Positions 1-10,221 of a stretch of DNA of 64,000 nucleotides are shown piece after piece; position 1 is the first letter of the stretch; the number at the start of each line of letters is the position of its first letter. Origin of the DNA: Leguminivora glycinivorella. Taxonomy: Eukaryota; Arthropoda; Insecta; Lepidoptera; Tortricidae. The stretch is taken from assembly GCF_023078275.1 (NCBI RefSeq), contig NC_062990.1, positions 12,601,549 through 12,665,548 of the forward strand. Reading direction: 5' to 3'. A program made the position numbers and the translations under genes. The notes under the pieces are model-generated. The model was not told the origin of the DNA. It saw nothing but the letters and a program-made list of their open reading frames with translations, and did not search any database.

Positions 1-104
1 AATGTACTATTTTAGTTTTAGTGTAGTTGAGTACAAAAAATATGATTCAGTGACCTAAATAAGGTATTTATCAGCGGAAGTACTGAATATATACATACAA
101 TAGT

Positions 105-325
105 GAGCAATGAAATTTGATATTTGCCAGTCGCTTTTCGGTGAAGGAAAACATCGTGAGGAAACCGGACTAATTCCAATACGGTCTAGTTTACCCTTCG
201 GGTTGGAAGGTCAGATGGCAGTCGCTTTAGTAAAAACTAATGCCTTCGCCAAATCATGGGATTAGTTGTCAAAGCAGACCCCAGGCTCCCATCGGCCGTG
301 ACAAATGCCAGGAGGATCATGATGA
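105..325 (+). mobile_element. tRNA-derived SINE, 5'-truncated copy
   Basis: Matches the body of the fuller copies at 7561 and 39841: the blocks 'gccagtcgcttttcggtgaa', 'cgtgaggaaaccggacta', 'ttgtcaaagc' and 'ggaggatcatgatga' occur in the same order. The tRNA-like head with its A and B boxes is missing, as expected for a copy truncated at the 5' end on insertion. It encodes no protein and would depend on a LINE enzyme. Confidence 0.75.
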
Positions 326-399
326 GTGAGCAATGAAATTGGGATAAGTTTCATTGGCGGTTTTCACCAACCGTTGCATTTTATCATTGCAATCTTAGC

Positions 400-625
400 C
401 CCACTTCGAGCAAAAACCAAAAACGAGGGGGTGTTATAAGTTTGACGTGTCTGTCTGTGGCATCGTAGCACCCGAACGGATGAACCGATTTATATTTAGT
501 TTTTTTTTGTTTGAAATTTCAGTCAGTCGGGACTGTCGGGACGGGAGTGATCTTAGTCAGATTTCATGAAAATCGGTTCACTATGTCGGGGTTTTTTCAA
601 AATTTTAATTTTGTGGTTATTTCTT
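400..625 (+). repeat. Dispersed repeat, GACGGGGTGTTATAAG family
   Basis: One of seven copies in the window (also 941, 6658, 12121, 45850, 48930, 49945). Shared blocks in order: 'gggtgttataagtttgacg', a TCTGTCTG tract, 'gcatcgtagc(t)cccgaacgg', 'catgaaaatcgg' and 'aaaattttaattttgtggtt'. Too short to code. The class is unknown to me; a non-autonomous DNA element is one possibility. It forms an inverted pair with 941-1190. Confidence 0.8.
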
Positions 626-940
626 TTGCTGTCTGCGCTCGCGGCTCTTTTGCTTTAAGTACATTTTAAATCTTAACAAATAAATTAGCTATTAAATAAA
701 TAAATAAACAAACTTGTTTAAAACCTTATAGATACCACAGTTAAGTAGAATAGTGGTCTATAGATAGAGTAATAGGATGGTTGTTTAAATAACAATTAAT
801 ATTTAATAGGTTTTATTAATTACCAGTTATCAAATGGAAGCCATTAACATTTCATTAGGTCGTTTAACTTATTTGTTTATGATTTGAGCTATTCATGTCG
901 CATGATCGAAATATCTAGAAATATGACTGAATCTTATTTT

Positions 941-1190
941 ACCACAAAATTAAAATTTTGAAAAAACCCCGACCGCGACATAGTGGACCGATTTTCATGA
1001 AACATGGCTAAAGAACGCTCCCGACTAATTCTGCTTTCAAACAAAAAACCTAAATCTAAATCGGTTCATCCGTTTGGGAGCTACGATGCACAGACAGACA
1101 CTCACACAAACAGACAGACAGACAAACATACAGACAGACACGTCAAACTTATAACACCCCGTCGTTTTTGCGTCGGGGGTTAAAAGAGAT
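941..1190 (-). repeat. Dispersed repeat, GACGGGGTGTTATAAG family, inverted copy
   Basis: Reverse-complement copy of the repeat at 400-625, with the same end blocks and a CAGACAGA tract. With that copy it encloses about 315 bases of plain AT-rich DNA with no feature I can see. Confidence 0.8.
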
Positions 1191-1424
1191 ACAAACTTCG
1201 ATATTTTTTATACAAACTGTTTGACGCAAAGGAAACTAAAGTAGCTCTAAAGTCTCTAAACTAAGTAAATATTGAAAATACCCCTCCCCTTAAACAGTCT
1301 AATTTTCTAGGTACTTTTTGAAACACTGATTCTTTTCGCTTTTAATCAACTGCATGAGCCGCTGAATCTAACCAGAAGCGGAATCGTCGATTTAAACTTC
1401 CCTTAAATAGGTAGTTTAGATCGG

Positions 1425-1500
1425 TTAGTGGAATGCAAAAGCGAGTGGTGTGATGTGAAATTCCTAAAGGCCCCGGGTTCGAATCTTGCCCGAAGTCTTA
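1425..1500 (+). repeat. tRNA-like fragment (possible SINE head)
   Basis: 'ccccgggttcgaatcttgcc' looks like a tRNA T-arm/B box, preceded at about 50 bases by 'ggttagtggaatgc', a weak A-box-like stretch. No full cloverleaf can be folded by eye. It runs straight into the hairpin element at 1502. Confidence 0.3.
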
Positions 1501-1501
1501 C

Positions 1502-1644
1502 GGCTCAGCCACGACATTGGGCTAAGCGCGACAGCGGTGAGCGGCGGCCATACATTGGAGCGAGACACAGCGATGGGACTTTTCATTCGCACGTATGGCT
1601 GCCGCTCACCGCTGTCGCGCTTAGACCAATGTCGTGGCTAAGCC
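1502..1644. mobile_element. Hairpin MITE, GCCACGACATTGG family (copy 1)
   Basis: Outer arms are 'ccacgacattgggctaagcg' and its near complement 'gcttagaccaatgtcgtgg', continuing inward as AGCGGTGAGCGGC / GCCGCTCACCGCT. A second copy is at 46652-46792. It is a palindromic non-autonomous DNA element with no coding capacity. Confidence 0.8.
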
Positions 1645-1971
1645 GTTTGTGCAGAAAAGTCAACTTCCTAACTTCACTGTAAAGCATAAACGGACTAAAG
1701 TTACTTTCAACATCGACATATAATAGCATTTGGCGCACATGATTTCATAATTTCCGTCAAAACGAAATTAAGTTGTTCACAGAATTACATCCAGATGCAA
1801 GGGCAATATACTCGTGCAGTCGTTACACAAAGAACGTCGTCGAACAAGGTGTCAAAAGTGTGTATACACGACTTATTGCTTATTCGGTAAGGTTGTGGAT
1901 ACACATTTGTGGGCACTTTGTCCGCATCTATATTTAATACTCTTATGATGACTGTACTTGCGCAAATAACA

Positions 1972-2045
1972 TGTGGCCCTGTAGCCGAATGACATTTCTG
2001 CGACGCGAAACGCCACTGGAACGCCGCAGAAATGTAGTCTGGCTC
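1972..2045 (+). mobile_element. MITE fragment, GGCCCTGTAGCCGAATG family
   Basis: Begins like the larger copy at 2557 ('ggccctgtagccgaatg') and has 'gcgacgcgaaacg' and 'aacgccgcagaaatg'. It is cut off by the LINE tail that begins at 2046. Confidence 0.6.
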
Positions 2046-2113
2046 TTTACAAATTACAAATTATAAATCATTTATTCAGCAAATAGGCCACAGGGGCACT
2101 TTTACACGTCAAT
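2046..2113 (-). mobile_element. LINE 3' end fragment
   Basis: On the minus strand it reads as a LINE 3' UTR: 'gtgcccctgtggcctatttg', then 'ctgaataaatgatttata'. No coding part remains. The family is recalled from lepidopteran LINE tails, not checked. Confidence 0.5.
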
Positions 2114-2116
2114 ATA

Positions 2117-2175
2117 CAACATACATACATACAATCACGCTTGTGTCCCATGAAAGGGTAGGCAGAGCACAAATA
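2117..2175 (-). mobile_element. LINE-like 3' end fragment with (CATA)n tail
   Basis: 'catacatacatacaatcacg' followed by 'tgtcccatgaaagggtaggc' matches the longer copies at 42697, 54836 and 57803. The tetranucleotide tract marks the 3' end of the element on the minus strand. Confidence 0.6.
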
Positions 2176-2556
2176 CAAGTTGAACTGAAATTACAATTGG
2201 TAATACTAATTCTAAGTTCTAACTAAAGTATTACGCTACTATACAATGATTAGAGATGTATAAGGTCTCTAAATGTCGATATTCAACTAAAAACTACACA
2301 TAATAATATAGAAAAGTACAAATACAAAAAAAAGAAGCATAAAATTACTTTGGAGATGCAAATGACTCTAAATGTCACAACTAAAGATAACATGTATACT
2401 TAATCTAATTATCCTTAGAGATGTATAAGGTCTCTAAGTGTCAAAATCGTATAGGTAATCAAAAAATTAACTAAAAGAAAATAAACAAACGAGAACCGAA
2501 CAAAGGCTCTGACGCGCCAATACGCAAGAGCGATAGAGATAGATAATTAGATAGCC

Positions 2557-2790
2557 AGGCCCCGTAGCCGAATGGCATTTCTCCGACGCCAAACGAAAGC
2601 GATACGCCGCTGGCTCTGTCGCGCCAATACGCAAGCGCGATAGAGATAGATATCTACTAGCGCTTCGTTTCGTGAGCGTTTCGTAAGCGATTGTGCCATT
2701 CGGCTAGCCACCCAGGAAAGAAATATTATCGTGATCGTTTCGTGAGCGTTTCGTTAGCGTTTGTGCATTCGGCTATGCACACTGGTCTGA
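2557..2790. mobile_element. MITE, GGCCCCGTAGCCGAATGG family
   Basis: Left end 'ggccccgtagccgaatggca' is complemented by 'tgtgccattcggctagcca' and 'tgtgcattcggctatgcaca' on the right, with a GATAGAGATAGATATCTA core and CGTTTCGTGAGCGTTTCGT direct repeats. The right end appears duplicated. Related sequence also precedes it from about 2505. Confidence 0.6.
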
Positions 2791-2799
2791 GGCAGCCTT

Positions 2800-3289
2800 C
2801 AAACGAAAACTGTTAGTACTTCCACATTTTATTGCTGTTTGGAAGATAGGAGGTTGGTAATAAATGTACTAATCACCATTTTTATGAGCATTTCATGATT
2901 TCACGTTTATGATCCAATTGAAATGGCTACTGAGGTTGTCTTGGCATTTCTCTTTTATGGCATAGAAGCCAAAAGAACAGATGAATTGCCGAAGACACTA
3001 CACGTGCAGTTCCACAGGAGTTGGAAGTGCATCACGACAGGAGTTTAAGAATGAAATGAAATTCTTTGTCAAACCAACAAATATTGTAATCATCACAGAA
3101 ATACATTTCCTACCTAGGATTATAGATTTCATAGGCAGGATCACTAGTATCACTACCCACTAAGCCAAGCCGGTTGTTAAAAATGGAAAAAGTATATAAA
3201 TATTGGCATGAATCTTTGAACGTGTAAAAAGTCATGAAAAGAGAACCAAAAATGACATTCAAAATGTGAATTTATTCGAAAATTATCTT
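2800..3289. other. No recognisable feature
   Basis: AT-rich sequence. A 60-codon open frame at 2981-3163 has no family resemblance and is taken as chance. Confidence 0.5.
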
Positions 3290-3382
3290 TTGACCGACTA
3301 GTCGACTAATCGGCCATCCAAGCGCCGACTAGTCGGTATATAGTCGGCCTAGTCGGCCAAATCAATAGTCGGTACAACCCTA
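3290..3382 (-). mobile_element. End of a hAT-like element with GACTAGTCGG subrepeats
   Basis: On the minus strand it starts 'tagggttgtaccgac', a terminus like that of the hAT-like element at 45253 (TAGGGTTG). Inside are repeated GACTAGTCGG/GTCGGCC motifs. The other end of the element was not found, so it is probably a solo fragment. Confidence 0.45.
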
Positions 3383-3728
3383 ATTCATACACATTTAGTT
3401 ACATCCCTAAAGAACAGGGTTACCAACGCCCAGTGGACGCTAGTTTGCTGTAAGTGTAAACAGTAATGAAATACGCTTCAAAGACGCCAGTCATAACAAT
3501 GTGGAGAATGTTACCAACTGTTGCGGGCGTGGAAATGGAATAATAAATAAGCATTCGTTATATATGGATAGGTACTTAGGTCTTATAAATAAATATCGTG
3601 GGATATTCATGGGCTATATTGAATTGCATGAAATGGAAATTGGGAAAAAAAATCAACTGTAGACATATACGTACATTTTCAACAATAATAAACTGGATTT
3701 TTTTGGTCCCATTCAAGCTTTTGGTCCT

Positions 3729-3857
3729 GGGGGACGATTTTTTAATCTCACATACGGGATTTTGTCACTAAAATACCGGTTGAAAACGGTGACTTGCTTA
3801 TTATTTTCAGTGACAATTTTCTGAATTCGAACGCGTGAGACTCAAAAATCGGTCCCC
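3729..3857. mobile_element. MITE, GGGGGACCGATTTTT family (copy 1)
   Basis: Left end 'gggggacgattttttaatct' pairs with the right end 'actcaaaaatcggtcccc'. A second, longer copy lies at 63276-63497 with the same terminal signature. Non-coding. Confidence 0.6.
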
Positions 3858-3859
3858 TG

Positions 3860-4717
3860 GATAGCATCTGGGCATCGATTGGCATAAAAAATGTGTAAAA
3901 TTACTGCTTTCTCGCACTCTGTATGTTTTTTTTTTCAAAATCTGTAAATGCCAATCTTTATTCACTTGAAATTCTGGAAAGGTCTTCTAAGACCGTATTC
4001 TCGTAGCAGCACGGGGTCTGGTAGCTGCCATCATTGACGGCGCCGCTATCAAAATACACCCTGTATAGAATGATCGTTATTTCTGAGGCCCAAGCTTATT
4101 GAATATGGTTCTAAATTCCAAGTAAATAACGTGAAGTCGTGTAACATATTATAGGAAAAAAATCGCTCAATGGCCCCTTTCCGGACACACCATAAATTCC
4201 AACATTTCCAACCTCTGGATGGAAACTCGCACGCAAACTCATTTACCACCGCACCGCTGAAGATGAGGGTATTATGTAACTGCACAAATGAGGGCAGCTG
4301 TATGTTACATGACAATTAGCACTGCCACGAAATGCTTGCTTAGGCTTCATTTGAACTTTCTGAATGGCCTAAATTGGAAAGTATCTCAAACATTTATTCA
4401 GTAAGCTTTGACTCAAAGGGCTCTCTCACTGGTCTGATCTGAAGGAGCCTTTAACAAGTCATGTCAATAAAAAAAGTACATAAATAAAGTGATCAGTTGA
4501 TGGTAACAATGAACTTTCAAACATTCTGTGACGATACAGTGTTTTAAAGCGTGTAAAACCTGAGGTTTTCGATAAGACCTAGAGGATTACTAAGATAGAT
4601 CAAAACTATCTAGAGGCTGTGCACAGGCCCCCGTTGCCCCTATTCCATGAAGTTACTATTGGTCACAGGTATTAATGTTATTATACTTACTGATATTAGT
4701 GTTTTTCCAAAGAAGGG
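3860..4717. other. No recognisable feature
   Basis: AT-rich DNA. 'atacaccctgtataga' near 4057 resembles the terminus of the elements at 28663 and 53964, but no partner end was found. The open frames at 4049-4315 and 4640-4837 (minus) have no family resemblance. Confidence 0.4.
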
Positions 4718-4820
4718 TACAGTCAGCCCAGAAAGTGGTTTACCACTTTTCGACTCTATTTCAAACACATAAGGTCGAAAAACTCGAAAAGTAGTAGGCC
4801 ACTTTTTTGGCTGACTGTAC
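4718..4820. mobile_element. Hairpin MITE, GTACAGTCAGCC family
   Basis: A 103-bp palindrome with perfect 12-bp ends 'gtacagtcagcc' / 'ggctgactgtac' and inner arms around AAAGTGG / CCACTTT. Non-coding. Confidence 0.7.
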
Positions 4821-4824
4821 GGTA

Positions 4825-5412
4825 ACAGGTATCTCATTGTACATTACAATTACAGTACATCCTTAAAATACTAAATCTTCGGAATTATTATGAAATTACA
4901 TCTTCAAGATTGAAAAATACTTGCAAAAAAAAAGGGCCTATAAGTATAAAATATCAGTTAAGTTCGAGTAGCAAGATTCGGGGCTAAAATCCGTCACGCA
5001 ACACTTCATGCCGAAACAATTTGTATAAGAGCCTTGTTTATAACCATTTCAAAATGGCATGTTTTTCTAAACGCTGCCGATTTAGCGTAGTTTGCATATG
5101 TAATGCGTTATGATTGGCCACTTAGGGGAAAGCAGATTTTATTTGTACCATTTTCTAGTTGCCTACTGAACCATATGGTTAATGTATGGTTATTGCTTGG
5201 TCATATGTGAACTATTATGCGGAAGTCTGAAACATATGGGCAAGTGCTGTTATTATTCGACTTTGTTTTTAGGGTTCCGTACCAAGAATACAATTAAATG
5301 GTAGGCTAAGACTAAACTTAGCTTAGGTAGGTACTGTTGTTGGTAGAATACTTACTATACATAATTACATAGGTATCACTTTCTCAAATAACACACACAC
5401 ATATTTTGTCAG
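4825..5412. other. No recognisable feature
   Basis: AT-rich sequence with a short (AC)n run near 5390. Nothing else is visible. Confidence 0.4.
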
Positions 5413-5593
5413 TTTTTGTACCAGCTTTTGCCCGCGGCTTCGCTCGCGTTAAAAAGAGGCAAAAAGTAGCCTATGTCACTCTCCATCCCTTCAACTATCT
5501 TAAAAAATCACGTCAATTCGTCGCTCCGTTTTGCCGTAAAAGACGGACAAACAAACAAAAACACACACTTTCCCATTTATAATATTAGTATGG
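5413..5593 (+). repeat. Dispersed repeat, TTTTGCCCGCGGCTTCGCTC family
   Basis: Copies also at 7995, 39355(-), 40305(-), 44480, 52145(-) and 56213/57256(-). Ordered blocks: 'cttttgcccgcggcttcgct', 'gtagcctatgtcactctcca', 'aaaatcacgtcaattcgtcg', 'gacggacaaacaaac', 'tttcccatttataatatta'. It is very common in Lepidoptera; its class is uncertain (a LINE tail is one possibility). Non-coding. Confidence 0.8.
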
Positions 5594-5599
5594 ATAATG

Positions 5600-6655
5600 C
5601 CAAACACCATAGCAATACTTTAAATAAATATGAAACAAAATAATCGATCAGTAAAGAAAGATATTCATGAACAAGCAAATCGTTTTTTGGCTTTGACTTT
5701 TACTTAAAGTACTACGCAATAAGCCGCTTATGTAGTTTTATTTAGGCAAACTAATCGGATTATACGGACGCCTCAAAACTCATAGCAAAACAAATACATA
5801 CTCAGTGTTACTTAAGAGGCAATAGGAGCGAAATTGCTAAAATGGAAAGAAGCCCCCCTTACAATTTAGGAATTTTAGTTAAATATACTTGTGTTATTAA
5901 CTAGATTTATCGACAAACTGGACAAACAATGGTCCATTAAGAACGACTCATTTAAAAGATATTGCAAAAAAAAAATTAAAATCGAGGTTCCGCTCTCGAC
6001 TGTTTCCTCCTCTAAAAACTTAATCAATCGGAACGAAATTCGAGAATCTGAATAACAATTAAATAATCTGTGTCGAACCGTTTAGATGTTATTGGCTAAT
6101 TGTTAGGTACCAATTTTTAATATCACCTTTTTTTTGCACTAAATGAAATAAGCCGTTTTTGGAATTTTTTGATGGGCTCTAGCGTCTTTAAAAATAAAAG
6201 TATCAAAAAATAAAAACGGTCCGACATAGATTAAAATAATAATAACCTGTAATTAATTTAAATACGGTTGTACTCACGTTATTATATCGCTATTGCTGCG
6301 ACATGTTTAAATTAATTATTTGAATATGTAAACCGTATTTAAATTAATTATTTGAATATGTCTCACGAAAGTTTAACGTGTATAATAATAACCTGTGTTG
6401 AAAATCATTGCTCTATCTTCAAAAACCAGAGAGGAAATAGTCGAAAATTGACACCTCCTGTTGCGCCTTAATTACTATAAAACTGCAACAATTTTATCTG
6501 GTCTGCCGGTTTACCCGAAATGACAATCGCTGACCATGCAGTCTGGCTTTGTCACGACAACACGAAAGGGGGTGTTGAATGAAAGTCATTACAACTATAA
6601 CTCGTCACCATATATCGGAACATTAGTAGGTACCTAGATACCTACTGATACTCGT
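5600..6655. other. AT-rich DNA with a local 30-bp duplication
   Basis: No gene seen. At 6329-6361 the text 'aaccgtatttaaattaatta' is followed by TTTGAATATGT, and TTTAAATTAATTATTTGAATATGT also occurs just upstream at 6307, a short direct repeat. Confidence 0.5.
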
Positions 6656-6657
6656 TT

Positions 6658-6905
6658 TTAACCCCCAATGCAAAAACGACTGGGTGTTATAAGTTTGACG
6701 AGTCTGTGTGTATGTCTGTCGGTTTGTCTGTCTGTCTGTCTGTTTGTGTGTGTCTGTCTGTGGCATCGTAGCTCCCGAACGGAAGAACCTTTTTTGAAAG
6801 CCGAATTACTTATTATTCGGGAATGTCGGGAGTGTTCTTAGTCATGTTTCATGAAAATCGGTCCACTATGTCGCATCGGGGGTTTTATTAAAATTTTAAT
6901 TTTGT
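6658..6905 (+). repeat. Dispersed repeat, GACGGGGTGTTATAAG family
   Basis: Same blocks as the copy at 400-625, with an expanded TCTGTCTG/TGTGTG tract at 6712-6760. 'aacccccaatgcaaaaacga' marks the left end and 'aattttgtggttaggtta' the right. Confidence 0.8.
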
Positions 6906-6909
6906 GGTT

Positions 6910-7493
6910 AGGTTATATACCAAAACTATCTAATGATTTCACTCTCCCTACCTTTATTGAATATAATGATAATGAGATATTCGATAGAATCGAGTTGTGC
7001 CTAAGAGGCCACAGTACTGGCTGTTGAAGGAATACTGTCATATTTTGTATTTGGTATAGCAACCGATTCTTTGATATGTTTGTTTACGTTTTGTAAGTCA
7101 GTCGGTCAATAACAGTTCTCATGTAAACATTGAATAAATTCCTGGTGTACACTTTCTTGGTTTCCTTGTGCTATAGATCTCTGCTATATAGTGTTAGACC
7201 TGTGGGATATCCCCCACAACCTTGATACTGCCATTACTGATTATTTTGAGTGAGCTGTCCCAATACACTGAAGCCATTTAAATTCCAAAACTTGAAATAA
7301 AGTTTTGTCCACTTATAAACAAAGGAACCATCATCGTTGACCGTTTTATTCACAATTAGATTGCAAGGGCCTTACGACATTTGATTACAATAGATTATGC
7401 CCGTATCTAATTAAACTTTTTTCTGCACTAAATAACACGTTTCATTTACAATAAGTACCATCTTTAAACAGTTACTACTTTACAAACTTAGTT
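6910..7493. other. No clear feature
   Basis: AT-rich. A stretch near 7130-7225 ('attgaataaattcctgg', then 'gatatcccccacaacc') has a faint long-terminal-repeat look with a poly(A)-type signal, but no matching second copy or target duplication was found, so it is not called. Confidence 0.3.
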
Positions 7494-7559
7494 TGCAATG
7501 TTCTAAATTCTTGCAATGCTCTTACAAAATTATTTCAATAGTTTTTCATGGTCATATGT
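7494..7559 (+). repeat. 66-bp direct repeat, left copy
   Basis: 'tctaaattcttgcaatgct' through 'tttcatggtcatatgt' recurs with few changes at 7892-7958. The two copies flank the SINE, so the SINE appears to have entered a pre-existing tandem duplication. This is far too long to be a target-site duplication. Confidence 0.75.
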
Positions 7560-7560
7560 G

Positions 7561-7872
7561 GAAGCGCTGGTGGCCCAGCGGTAAGAGCGTGCGTTTCAAT
7601 CCGGAGGTCGCGGTTTCGAACCCCGGCTCCGTACCGTACGCATGAGTTCTTCGGAACTTATGTGCGAAATGACATTTGATATTTGCTAGTCGGTTTTTGG
7701 TGAAGAAAACCATCGTGAGGATACCGGAACATAAATCCTATTAAGGCCTATTTACTCTTCGGGTTGGATGGACAGCCAAATCTTGAGATTAGTTGTCAAA
7801 GCGGACCCCAGGCTTCCATGAGCCGTGGCGAATGCCGGGATAACGCAAGGAGGATGATGATGATGATGATAG
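7561..7872 (+). mobile_element. tRNA-derived SINE (full-length-like copy)
   Basis: Head 'gaagcgctggtggcccagcg' followed by GTAAGAGCGTG is the A-box region; 'ggtttcgaaccccggctcc' is the B-box/T-arm. The body has 'catcgtgaggataccgga' and 'ttgtcaaagcggaccccagg', and the tail is a (GAT)n run ending near 7872. RNA polymerase III transcription would be expected from the two boxes. A second full copy is at 39841, a truncated one at 105. Confidence 0.85.
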
Positions 7873-7891
7873 TTTAAATTTTTTTACAATC

Positions 7892-7958
7892 TTGTAATGT
7901 ACTAAATTCTTGCAACGCTCTTACATAGTTATTTCAATAGCTTTTCATGGTCATATGT
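7892..7958 (+). repeat. 66-bp direct repeat, right copy
   Basis: Partner of 7494-7559 ('actaaattcttgcaacgct' through 'tttcatggtcatatgt'). A few substitutions separate the copies. Confidence 0.75.
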
Positions 7959-7994
7959 CAGAATATGTAAATCTTGTGTACTTATAATATGTAC

Positions 7995-8225
7995 TAGCTT
8001 TTGCCCGCGGCTTCGCTCGCGTTTAATTCGAACGCTCCATACAAAATTCCACTTTCTATTTTAGCGAAGTGAGGGGTTAGAAAGAGACAAAAAGTAGTCT
8101 ATGTCACTTTCCATCCCTTCAACCATCTCTACTTGAAAAATCACGTCAGTTGGTCGCTTCGTTTTACCGTACAAGACGGACAAACATACAGACATACACT
8201 TTCCCATTTATGATATTAATAGTAT
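7995..8225 (+). repeat. Dispersed repeat, TTTTGCCCGCGGCTTCGCTC family
   Basis: Same ordered blocks as 5413-5593, with an added 'gaacgctccatacaaaattc' segment after the GC-rich head, as also seen in the copy at 57256-57475. Confidence 0.8.
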
Positions 8226-8437
8226 ACTAGTACGAGTATATGGGTGTTGTGTAGATAGGTACATACAATATGTATGAGTATGTAGGTCTGTTGGTTGTGG
8301 TTTGTAATTAATATTAAGTTGTACAAAAAAATGTTAACTGAATGTTGATATGGGGTTTTGGGAACTGCTTACAATTAGCGTGGTAAAAATTAAAAAAAAA
8401 ATTCCAAAAATGTTAACTGAATGCAATGGCATCCATT

Positions 8438-8545
8438 GGCTCGTTGGGTCGACGACAACTGGATGAGACTAGCTCAGGACCGGGAGAAGTGGCGTATAGA
8501 AGAGAGGCCTATGCTCAGCAGTGGGCGATAGAAGGCTGATATGAT
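8438..8545 (+). pseudogene. RTE-like LINE, extreme 3' end
   Basis: Short remnant of the C-terminal coding end of an RTE-type retrotransposon. One frame reads WVDDNWMRLAQDREKWR and then ends near 'ctcagcagtgggcgatagaa', the usual 'AQQWA'-type ending of these LINEs, followed by 'ggctgatatgatg'. No reverse transcriptase core is left. Related scraps: 28022, 42133, 59735, 63206. Confidence 0.6.
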
Positions 8546-8549
8546 GGCA

Positions 8550-9300
8550 AGATAACTTATGTCTAAAAATAAGGTTTGCTAATTGTCTCGATAGGTAGGT
8601 ACCTACAAGTAAGGCACACATTTGTTTGAGGCCCGCGGCCGGTGAAATCCGTGAAATATTGAAGTTCATGCGGTAAATGACCGCGTTTACGATTCCGGGT
8701 TCAACTTGACCAATCGATAGTTGAATGCCTTTGTAACACCGAATGTCAGGTGGTCAGAGAAACACGTAATTGTGGAAATTTATTTAAACATTTAGAAAAA
8801 AAGTAGATCTTATCTTTGTATCGGGCTTTCTATAAGGGAATCATAATTATTTTATCAGTAATAAAGTCGATTATCATTTAAATAGGTATAATTCGATTTT
8901 GGTTCAAACTGAATTCCTTGAGGTTACCGGGCGTTCATAACTTTTTTGATGAGAGCGATTTATTTTAGAAAAAAAAACCGGTCGAGTAAAAGTTCATAAG
9001 ACAAAAATAAAATTTAACTTTTTTGCGTTTTGAATTATATTTTTATAAAATTTAAGACAAATTCAGTTGACAGTTTAATTTTACTTCTAAGTTAATTTGA
9101 TTTTACATCTAATTTAATTTAATTTTTTCATTTCATTTTAATTTTAATTGTGTTATTTCTTGTATTTTAATATGGGCTCAAGGTCCGAAATAAATGATAT
9201 TTTATTTAATTTTTTTAAAACCCGAATTATTACTTTTAATTTCTTACTTACCAGTCTACCTAAATAAACCGATAAACTAAACTGTCCTATTTATTTTTCA
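8550..9300. other. AT-rich DNA, possible intron upstream of the 9302 exon
   Basis: Very AT-rich from 8990 to 9300, ending in a pyrimidine-rich tract and TTTTTCAG, a good 3' splice site. No repeat was recognised. Confidence 0.4.
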
Positions 9301-9301
9301 G

Positions 9302-9372
9302 CCCGCAGCCCGCATGGCAGCGCGACGAAGATACCCAGCCCTGTGGGGACGTTACTCCACAGACAGACACCG
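9302..9372 (+). CDS. Candidate 71-bp host-gene exon
   Basis: A GC-rich island (unlike its AT-rich flanks) exactly bounded by consensus splice signals: 'tatttatttttcag' upstream and 'ccg|gtaagttt' downstream. All three forward frames are open across its 71 bases, so the reading frame is not fixed by the exon itself. One frame has an ATG at 9314 and reads MAARRRYPALWG; another reads PAWQRDEDTQPCGD. An exon length of 23 codons plus 2 bases makes the first frame phase-compatible with the candidate exon at 29939. I do not recognise the protein. It could also be a chance pairing of splice-like signals around a GC-rich scrap of repeat. Confidence 0.4.
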
Positions 9373-9448
9373 GTAAGTTTATACATACAAATTATACAAC
9401 CACCTTTAGTCAGTTCATAAATAAATAAAAAATATCGGCGGCAGTGCA

Positions 9449-9551
9449 GACCCTTTAGCACAACTTGCCTTTTCGCTCGCGAGTCCATTCATCAAACGCG
9501 ACTTCAAGTATGCACTCGCGCGCGACAAGGCAAGTTGTGCTAGAGGGGCTG
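9449..9551. mobile_element. Hairpin MITE, AGCACAACTTGCCTTG family (copy 1)
   Basis: Arms 'agcacaacttgccttttcgc' and 'gcgacaaggcaagttgtgct' pair, with GACTCGCGCG inside and 'catcaaacgcgacttcaagt' at the centre. Near-identical copy at 60184-60286. It sits just left of another MITE at 9560. Confidence 0.75.
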
Positions 9552-9559
9552 ATCTTACA

Positions 9560-9692
9560 AAGCCCCCGACCAGAAATATATGACTATGCGCCATGTTGCG
9601 AAATGGCATTTAAACTATTTTCTTCATACTGAACTGTCACCGCATACATCAGAATAACAGCGCCCTCTTGACAATAGTAATATAACTCATCT
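9560..9692 (+). mobile_element. MITE, CCTGACCAGAAATATATGAC family (copy 1)
   Basis: Shares 'gaaatatatgactatgcgcc', 'cgcatacatcagaataacag' and 'cgccctcttgacaatagt' with the better copy at 19323-19463. The right terminal repeat is partly lost. Confidence 0.7.
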
Positions 9693-9699
9693 AAATGTA

Positions 9700-9898
9700 T
9701 AAAAGAAGAAACTGACTGACTGACATATCAACGCACAGCCGTAACCGCTGGTCCTAGAGATTCCAAATTTGGCACGTAGGTTCCTTATAAGGTGTAGAGG
9801 AGCACTAAGGATTTTTCAAAATTCCCATCCTAAGTGGGTGAAATGGGGGTCCAAAGTTCAACGTTTAAATAAGATTACTTTTAGTAAGCGGAAGCCGC
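9700..9898 (+). repeat. Dispersed repeat, ACTGACTGACTGACATATCAACG family
   Basis: 'aactgactgactgacatatc', 'gctggtcctagagattccaa' and 'atttggcacgtaggttcctt' are hallmarks of a widespread arthropod repeat that I recall but cannot classify. It ends at 'aagcggaagccgcgggaaaa'. Confidence 0.55.
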
Positions 9899-9924
9899 GG
9901 GAAAAAGGTACCAGTAGTAATAAA

Positions 9925-10085
9925 TATCGTCACTACTTTTAAAAAACTTGTAATCTTCGTCTGTCAATGAAAAGAAAATTGTAGTAAGTATGTATGGAAT
10001 GCATATAGACTTACTGCGTTTTAACTTTGAGGAGCAGCGTGAGATACGAGATTTTTTCAAAGTAGTGACGATATGATACATCTAT
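9925..10085. mobile_element. Possible MITE with inverted ends ATATCGTCACTACTTT
   Basis: 'aatatcgtcactactttt' on the left is complemented by 'caaagtagtgacgatatgat' on the right, about 100 bp apart. No target duplication was identified and there is only one copy in the window. Confidence 0.4.
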
Positions 10086-10221
10086 AAATTATATTTCTGT
10101 TCAGGCTTTAAAAAAGAAATTTACACGTGCCAGTGGCGCGCTGCGCAGTCCGATGGGCATTTCGTCTTACTTAAAAGACCCATCAGTCGCCCGATATTTT
10201 ATCCATACGAAAAGTTTCTAA

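Noticed and set aside
7130..7225. LTR-like stretch with AATAAA and a short inverted patch
   Set aside because: No second copy, primer-binding site or target duplication was found.
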